64,000 bases of DNA. It comes from Ursus arctos. Taxonomy: Eukaryota > Chordata > Mammalia > Carnivora > Ursidae. Below, piece after piece: positions 57,295 to 64,000 of this stretch (positions are counted from its first letter, which is position 1; every line of letters begins with the position of its first letter). The notes below the pieces were generated by a model. That model ran no database searches. It worked only from the letters and a program-made list of their open reading frames with translations, and was not told the origin of the DNA. The stretch is from contig NW_026622875.1 in the NCBI RefSeq assembly GCF_023065955.2, positions 9,216,501 to 9,280,500 on the forward strand, written 5' to 3'. A program made the translations under genes and the position numbers.

Positions 57295-58365
57295 AACTTA
57301 CTCTTTGCATACAGAGTGTGTGTGGAGGGAAAACTACTATAATCAGACGCAAAATGAAACATGGCATTTGTATAATTGCACTTACCACATAGTTGATGGA
57401 ACTTAACTGTATTTATTGGGGCAATGGAGGGGGAGGCTAACCACCTTATAAATAAACCACTTTATGAGTTTTTAATGTGTTCCTTATTAAAAATACATTA
57501 CTTTCCATGCCAAATTAAATAGCATTTAAAGCCAACGTTTCCCTTCCTACCTTTAGTTAAATGAGATTTCTGCTTATTGTAGTCATGTGATTAAGTAGCA
57601 TAAGAAACTCAGGATGTAGACTAATAGCGGAAAACATCCTCTACACGTGGAAAGTCAGAGGATTTTAGAGCAAGAGAACTAGGAATCAAACCCAAAGCCC
57701 AAGGAATGAAGATAGCATGCCACTGGCTAATAGAGGAGTAGCCTCATTCCCAATTTCCAGATGACTGACCAACTGCAATCTTACTACCATGAGTTCATTG
57801 CCATGCTAGCTTACACTACGTCCATCCCATCCAGATGTGATCATTAGAGAGTATGGTCAACATATACAGGTTGCCTCCCCATAACCTACTCCCCTTTTCT
57901 CACATCAAGAGTATTTGGCTTCTTCCTTCTCAACCACGTAATTTAGGAGGGGTTGGGCACCAAGCTATGGAAGTCAATCAGCATCTCTCATTGCCCAGAT
58001 GTGATCAGTGGTCCAGAAGTGGACAGGACACCCAGTCAAAACAAGAGACTCAAGAAGAAGATGGAAATTCTGGGAGAAGAAATCTCCTTCTTTCTTTCTT
58101 CCTTCTGGAAGTGAGTGAGAACTTTTGTCAGCCATCTTGAAGATAAGAAAAGAGCTTGAAGCTGCCTCAGACCCATCACTTGGAGCTGACAGTGGGGTCG
58201 TTGCCAGAAAGAGTCACAGATGCAGATAGGAAGACCAGGTCCTGTCCACATGACTGAACCTCAAATCTACTCTTTCCTAAAGTTTTCCCTACCTCTGGAC
58301 TTTTTAGTTATGTGCACCAGCCAGTGTCCTTTATTACTTAAGCTGATTCTTTTTCCTGTTGCTTG
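57295..58365. other. Unique stretch
   Basis: No gene or confident repeat. A plus frame at 57853-58140 and a minus frame at 58036-58251 overlap and are not recognised. Confidence 0.5.
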
Positions 58366-58370
58366 CAATG

Positions 58371-58519
58371 TATACACATACATACGTATATATGTATAAA
58401 ATATATTAATACATACATATAAATATATTAATACATATATATACATACGTATATATGTATAAAATATATTAGTACATATATATACGTGTGTGTGTATGTG
58501 TGTGTACACATATATATAT
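58371..58519 (+). repeat. Compound (TA)/(CATA)/(TG) microsatellite with 63-bp duplication
   Basis: A block of about 35 bases starting CATACGTATATATGTAT occurs at 58381 and again at 58444, differing at one base, so a 63-bp period is superimposed on TA/CA dinucleotides. A TG run and a (TA)n run close the block. Confidence 0.92.
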
Positions 58520-58791
58520 CTGGCAGAGATGGTCTATGCTCTTCAAGGTTATCTATAAAATAGAAGCATATTGATAGAATGCATTTCAACTTCTTACCTA
58601 TATAAAGGCCCCAATTTTTCTTCTGGTTAAATTCAGAACAAGAGTCTTTTTCTGTAAACTTCACTACAAATCAGACTGATGAATTCCAGTACTTGTTTTA
58701 GATCAGAGGTATCTCAAAAAAAGAACTTCAAAAGCATATATCTAAAATTCTTAAAATCTGATTTTAATTTCAATTTTCTTTGCTTTTATAA

Positions 58792-58796
<5 letters not shown>

Positions 58797-58834
<38 letters not shown>
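58797..58834 (+). repeat. (AC)19 microsatellite
   Basis: A perfect 38-base dinucleotide run that ends at CGTTTGG. Confidence 0.97.
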
Positions 58835-58835
<1 letters not shown>

Positions 58836-58839
<4 letters not shown>

Positions 58840-59565
58840 GAAATTGGGACTAGAAGAAGGGGGAAAAATTGTCCAAATTCTTTCCACTTAAAAATAACAA
58901 CTGCTAATATTTGGTTGTTTTTCCTCCTATACTTTGTGCAATGTTTTAAAAACTGCAATTGGATCTATCATGATTGTTAGTATAATATCTATTTGTCCTG
59001 ATTTACAAAGTGAACTTGAGGTCAATATGAAAGACTTAAATGATGTGGAACATTCCGCACACACATATACCCTCCATCCAAGTAGAATTGCTGAATAAAA
59101 CATAACAAAATAAATGTACATGCAAATGTAGAGCCTAGAAAGGGAGATCTCCAGGTGTCGAAATGAAGGGAGAGCCAAAGTCAGAGGGTAAGGGCGTGGT
59201 GCCTCCCTACCTTCCCTCTGGAGGCAGAGAAGCTCTGGTTCGTGAGGGCAAGCATGGGTAACTCTCTGAGCATCATTTTGAATAATCTGGCTTTATAAAT
59301 ATCATCAGTAGAAAATCCTTCTATATTCTGGCCCCAAGTTGGACTAATTTAAGTTTTCAACTATGGTTTTTTATATTTTTCTCTGTGTTCCTAGTAGGAG
59401 GAAATCCAGAGATGCTGCTCAGTGGTTGGTAGTCAGAGTTCTGTTAACTAGGAGTTCAGAATTAACTTTTAAATTTTTCCGACCTTTGCACATAGGTCTT
59501 TGCTTTCTTCTATTAAGTAGATCTCTGTGTAGTCCAATGTAGTAAAATCTGTCTCTCTCTGCTCT
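58836..59565. other. Unique stretch
   Basis: No gene or confident repeat. AT-rich. Confidence 0.5.
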
Positions 59566-59569
59566 AAGG

Positions 59570-60342
59570 TGACCTCCATGTTCCTAACTCCAATGGTCTA
59601 CTCTTCGTCCTCATCCTGTTTGAGCCATCAGCAGTATTTAACATAGTTGAGTCCCCCGCCTCTTCATTTAGCTGCTGGCACCACACTCGCCCATGGCTCT
59701 CCTACCTTTCTGAGTGCTCACATTCAGTGTCTTTTGCCGTCTTCTCATCTCCCCCACCTCCTAGCATTGGAGAACCTGGTGTGCTAGTCTCATGGCTTTA
59801 CACTCAGGCTAGATGGATGACTCCAAGACTTCTATCTTTATATCCTGAATATAAATCTCCAGCCTAGATCTCTCCTATGAACTCCAGACTTGTCTACTTG
59901 ACATTTTCCCTTTGTGTCTAAAAGGCATTTTGATGTCTCATGTTCACATACTGAGCTCCTACTCTTCTTCCTATAAGATCTGCTCCCCTGAAATCTTAAT
60001 CATCTCTTTTAAGGGCAACTTAACTGGCTCAATTTTCCAGGCCAAGAAACTTGAAGTCATCTTTGGATTATATCCTTTTATCACACATTACACCCAATTT
60101 GTAATGCTCCTAATTCTACTCTTAGAATCAACCCATTTCCACCCTGATTCAAGCTATTGTTATCTTTTGTCTGGACAATTACCACAACTTCCTAATCAGT
60201 AATCTTGCTTCTAAATTTCAGTATATTCTCCATCTTAGCCATTGGAGTGATCCTGTTACGCATTCCATGATGATCCCATTAGGAAATAAATCATGTAACT
60301 CTCCTGCTTAATGCTCTCCAAAGTCTTCTATCTCACCAGGAC
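59570..60342 (+). mobile_element. L2 LINE internal region, left part
   Basis: GATGACTCCAAGACTTCTAT, CTCCAGCCTAGATCTCTCCT, TGAACTCCAGACTTGTCTAC, TTGATGTCTCATGTTCACAT, AAGAAACTTGAAGTCATCTT, TTGTCTGGACAATTACCACA and TAACTCTCCTGCTTAATGCT follow L2 order over 770 bases, the longest L2 stretch here. The frame is decayed. Confidence 0.82.
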
Positions 60343-60358
60343 TAGAAGCCAACATCTT

Positions 60359-60997
60359 CTATTTTTTTTAATTTTAATTCCAATATAGTTAACATACAGT
60401 ATTATATTAGTTTGAGGTGTACAATGGAGTGATTCAGTGATTCCATGCATTACCATGCTCATGACAACAAGTGTGCTCCTTAATCCCCAACACCTTTTGC
60501 ACACATCTCCCCACCTCCCTCCCCTCTGGTAACCATCACTTTTTTCTTTATAATTAAGAGTCTGTTTCTTGGTTTGTCTTTCCCTCTTTCTTATCCTTTG
60601 CTCATTTGTTTTGTTTCTTAAATTCCACATATGAGTGAAATCATATGGTATTTGTCTTTCTCTGACTTATTTCCCTTAGCATTATACTCTCTAGATCCAT
60701 CCATGTCTTTGCAAATGACAAGATTTCATTATGTTTTATGGCTGAATAATATTCCATTGTGGATATACCACATCTTCTTCATCCATTCATCTGTTGATAG
60801 ACACTTGGGCTGCTTCCATATTTGGCTATTGTAAATAATGCTGCAATAAACATAGGAGTGCATGTATTGCTTTGAATTCATGTTTTTGTATTTTGGGGGT
60901 GAATACCCAGTAGTTCAATTACTGGATTAGAGGGTAGGTCTATTTTTAACATTTTGAGGAATCTCTATACTGTTTTCCACAGCGGCTGCACCAGTTT
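60359..60997 (-). mobile_element. Carnivore LINE-1 3' end, antisense, 5'-truncated
   Basis: TTTAATTCCAATATAGTTAA-type 3' end at left, then CACATATGAGTGAAATCATA, GGCTGAATAATATTCCATTG, GACACTTGGGCTGCTTCCAT, AATACCCAGTAGTTCAATTA and GTTTTCCACAGCGGCTGCAC. The 16-bp target duplication TAGAAGCCAACATCTT (60343-60358) recurs at 60998-61013 with one change. It splits the L2. Confidence 0.95.
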
Positions 60998-61069
60998 TAG
61001 AAGCCCACATCTTTTAAATGACCTACAAAGACCAGTATGACTTGGCTTCTGTGCAGAAAAGTTAAGCAT

Positions 61070-61590
61070 GATCAGAGGAAGCACTGACCCTTTGCCCCTG
61101 GTTCCTGGGAGGTAACCTCTAAGTCCTTGGAATGTTCTACCCAACAGGGGTGTCTTTGTTTGACTGGAAGCCTTGGGCCATGTCTGATGGTCTATGATAA
61201 ATATGTGGTTTGTAGTTGGGACCTTGGGCCACTGGGAATCAGCACATCCTCCACATGGGCTGAACACCAAGGTCAACCATGCAGGTGGTCAGTCTGTCTA
61301 TATGTCCAATCTCCAGTGAAAAGTCTGGACACCAAGTCTTTGATAAGCTGCCCTAGCTGACAATACTCTGTGTGTACTGTCACACATTGTTCTTGGGGTG
61401 GGGGGAAGGGGTACTTTCCATAAAACTCCATTGGGAGAAGACAACCAGAAACTGCCCGGTTCTCCAGGACTCCACTCTAGGCCCCTTTCCTCAATGCTAA
61501 TTTTAATCTATATTTTTTTGTGGCCATAAACTACAACCATAAATATAGTCCTTTGCTGAGTTCTGTGAGTCTTTTTAGTGAAGCATATAT
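61070..61590. mobile_element. Putative ancient LTR (ERVL-like)
   Basis: GGTTCCTGGGAGGTAACCTC, GTGTCTTTGTTTGACTGGAA, GGTCAACCATGCAGGTGGTC, GAAAAGTCTGGACACCAAG, CACACATTGTTCTTGGGG and TGAGTTCTGTGAGTCTTTTT match my memory of a mammalian LTR whose name I am not sure of. It lies between two L2 parts. Confidence 0.5.
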
Positions 61591-61599
61591 ATACTTTCA

Positions 61600-61965
61600 C
61601 TCTAGGCCTTTCTTTGTGCCCTCTGTTTGGAGCACTTTTCCTCCCAGAAACCCAGGTGATTGTCCTTTTCACCTCCCTCAAATACCATCTTCTCAGTGAG
61701 GACTTCCCTGGCTACACTGTTTAAAATTGTAGCTGTCCACTGACACATACACTCATCTTCCCTCCTGCTTTGTGTTTCTACAGAGGACTTTTCCTTCCTG
61801 AACTGTTACAGTTTATTGTCTCCCTCATCCCAACCAGAATAAAATCGTCAAGAAAACAGGGAATTTACTGTTTTGTTCTGCTTTGTTCATTGTCGTGTCT
61901 CCTGGATTAGGGTATAACACAGATGAGCCCTCAGAAATAGCTCTTGAATGAAAGAATGAATCTGT
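61600..61965 (+). mobile_element. L2 LINE 3' end, right part
   Basis: TCTAGGCCTTTCTTTGTGCC, CTTTTCACCTCCCTCAAATA, TCTCAGTGAGGACTTCCCTG, TACAGTTTATTGTCTCCCTC and AGCTCTTGAATGAAAGAATG are the L2 terminus. Confidence 0.85.
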
Positions 61966-63365
61966 GTATGTTGGGGAGGAAATAAGGTAAATAGTTCAAC
62001 CAAAAATAAACACAGCACCCAAAGCAGCAACGTCCAATTAGTGGTCATAGAAAATAACTTCATAAAAAGACTGCCACCAATGAATTATAAAATATGGATT
62101 AGTAGATTTGGCTGTATGAGCCTGTTCCATCTTCTAAGAGACTGTTTTGGATCACCCAACATTCTAAAGGGGTCGTGAGACATAAGGGGGAAAAATATTT
62201 ACCCACACAGGACATCCAGAAACCAAGAACTGGTGAATATGGAGTCAAAAATGGAGGGTCCTTAGAAAATGGTTGTGAGGAAGGAACTGAAAGAAGATAG
62301 TTGGACTCTGTCCACTCTCACTGAGTCTCACCCAGGTTCCCTCAGGCAATTAAACCCCTTGAATGGAAAAATGTGACCCTACTGTGGCTATTGCCCAGTC
62401 CCAGTAACACTAAGTAGAATAGGCCAGGGTACTTACAAGATGTAAAGTGTGGCCAGAATCTACTGAGAAACCCCACAATGACTCAATGACCTAATGATAC
62501 CACTGAGGTGCATCCTCCAACTGCTAATTGCCCGCTGAAGAGTTCCTTAGTTACAGGCCAGATTGTTCCTGGGATGGCATAGATCAGACTGTCTAATCAG
62601 AACACACAATCATCCATAATTACGGAGTAGCGGGAGAATCCTTTAGTGTATTTAGGACGATGGGTCATCTAGGAATCCCAGCAGGATGGCTGACCACACA
62701 GACTTATCTCCCATCTTTTGGGAGATGACACCTGGGTGTTATAATGAGATGATGTGCCTGTTGAAATGAGATGGAAACCGAAAATGATCAGGAAAAGAGT
62801 AAGCCAAAAAGGGTTAGCTGATGGGCTTGGTGGACAAGGGGTAGGAAGGGGAAGAACTCGTGGTGGGAAGGGCTGAAAAAGGAGAGACCCATGGCTCCAT
62901 AATGTTGGCACATAAGCACCCCATCTAAGAGAAATAAGGAATATGCCCAGAGTGAAGGCTATGAGTGTCTTGTCTGGTCTCTATAACTCAGGACCCCACT
63001 GCGGATAGGGCTGGACAGTGACATCACAGAGAACTTTCTGCAGGAAAGTACAGTGAAGACTTCATGAATGCAGTGAGGTAAATAAATGAATGAAAAGTGA
63101 AACAAGATGGATGTCTGAGGGGAAATAAAAATAAAGTGGGCTTATGACATTATTATGATAGGCAAAGGTTCTTAAATCTAACCTATTTCCTATGAGAACA
63201 ATATTGTCTCCAAGTACCACTATCTCCAATGCGGACATTTGTGATGACTTCGGTAAAGAGAGAAAGGTAGGAAGTAAGTGGCAAGGAGACTATGGGTGGA
63301 AAATCCGATGAAGCAATTCTTGTGTCTGATCATCGAGCTGATTGCCTGCCCATGAATTGTGATTG
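61966..63365. other. Unique or undetermined stretch
   Basis: No gene is supported. I searched 62150-62910 for retroviral or LINE motifs because it has unusually even composition, and found none. The minus frame 62669-62911 is not recognised. Confidence 0.4.
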
Positions 63366-63369
63366 TTCT

Positions 63370-63640
63370 GCTTAATAATTCATTTACTCAGCAAATGTTT
63401 ACTGAGTTCTACACTAGAGACTAGATTCTAGGGATGCACCAATTAACCATACAGATAAGATCCCTATCCTCCTGGAGTTCACACTCCAGAGAGAGAGAGA
63501 GAGAGAGACAATACAGAAATAAACAAATAGGAGCACTAAGAGGGAAAACGGACACAAAGGAAGGAGGTACTAATATGACGAGTCTTGGAAAGAAGTCACA
63601 ATGAGGATTCAGCTTGTGGGAAATGATGCAAAGAGGTGTC
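63370..63640 (-). mobile_element. L2 LINE 3' end, antisense
   Basis: CATTTACTCAGCAAATGTTT, ACTGAGTTCTACACTAGAGA, AAGATCCCTATCCTCCTGGA, GTTCACACTCCAGAG and AATACAGAAATAAACAAATA are the L2 terminus in reverse complement. A GA run has expanded inside it. Confidence 0.8.
63488..63508 (+). repeat. (AG)n microsatellite
   Basis: Ten AG units within the L2 fragment. Confidence 0.92.
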
Positions 63641-63689
63641 AGTCATACACAATGGTCATCTCAGGAGCAGTGACAGCTCCTTTTGAAAG

Positions 63690-64000
63690 CCCTCGCCCGC
63701 TGCTAAATGCGCGCTGAATTACAGACTGCTGTAAAATTTCAAAAGCAGTGACCTGTTACAAACCCTTGCGACGCCGAGCCACCTAAGGAGCTATGCGTTC
63801 TACACCCACACTCTCCGATTGTCAGAACTTCTCAAACATTCTGCCTTTACGAATTAAAAGGAATATCAGAGGGGGAAAATAGACTAAAGACAACTGGGTC
63901 AAAACTCCTTGTCTAAAGATATTCCGTCTACCCCACTGGGAACCTGCGTTTCCCTGGCCACGGGGCGCCTGGGCCGCCTCCACCTGCCCCACGGTGGGCT
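63690..64000. promoter_or_regulatory. CpG-rich end of window, possible island edge
   Basis: CpGs cluster at 63692-63712, 63767-63796, 63913-63930 and 63946-63990 after many kilobases of CpG-poor DNA. This may be the start of a second island that continues outside the window. No gene is visible. Confidence 0.35.

Noticed and set aside
62150..62910. Possible retroviral internal sequence next to the putative LTR
   Set aside because: Composition alone suggested it. I found no polymerase or protease motif, and an L2 end separates the two.
1..64000. An undescribed multi-gene biological system
   Set aside because: No host coding exon or gene cluster could be found on either strand. The content is repeats and noncoding DNA.

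Overview
The window is mammalian nuclear DNA from a carnivore. The main evidence is thirteen copies of the tRNA-derived Carnivora SINE (SINEC / CAN-SINE), recognisable by a head like GCGCCTGGGTGGCTCAG, a CT-rich body and an (AAAT)n or poly-A tail. There are also three copies of the 3' end of a carnivore LINE-1. Two nearly identical young SINE copies (5080-5295 and 22361-22570) resemble what I remember of bear and other arctoid genomes, so an arctoid caniform is my best guess; the species is an inference.

I find no protein-coding exon, tRNA, rRNA, snRNA or processed gene that I can support. All open frames are short and lie in unique noncoding sequence, in repeats, or opposite repeats. The only frames with recognisable protein homology are decayed LINE-1 ORF1 and ORF2 pieces at 27880-31250. 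The window reads as an intergenic region or a long intron. A CpG-rich block at about 1100-2045, holding a 19-base G run and followed by a consensus-like splice donor at 2389, is the best candidate for a promoter. CpG density rises again in the last 300 bases.

Layout: 1-2.4 kb, old L2, one SINE, then the CpG block. 3-8 kb, a SINE-rich stretch over an ancient L1 ORF1-type fragment, including two SINEs inserted one after the other at one target site. 8-21 kb, mostly unique sequence with MIR and L2 relics and several repeat-free blocks that look like conserved noncoding DNA. 21-25 kb, a convergent SINE pair, a MIR and a hAT DNA transposon. 25-33.3 kb, a LINE-1 nest: an old L1 holding a SINE and a 4.8 kb younger L1 with a matching target duplication, followed by another truncated carnivore L1. 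34.4-34.6 kb, a fresh 59-bp minisatellite. 36-47 kb, unassigned old repeats, L2, MIR, an MLT1 LTR and a second old LTR. 48-57 kb, mainly unique DNA with a Z-DNA-type tract, a MER3-like transposon and an L2 holding a MIR. 58-59 kb, two microsatellites. 59.5-62 kb, an L2 split by an L1 and a putative LTR. 62-64 kb, unique DNA, one L2 and a rise in CpG.

No gene set works together here, and I see no undescribed protein system. What the window offers is a layered retrotransposition history, candidate regulatory DNA and variable-length repeats. Repeat family names come from remembered consensus sequences, not a database search, and edges of ancient repeats are approximate.
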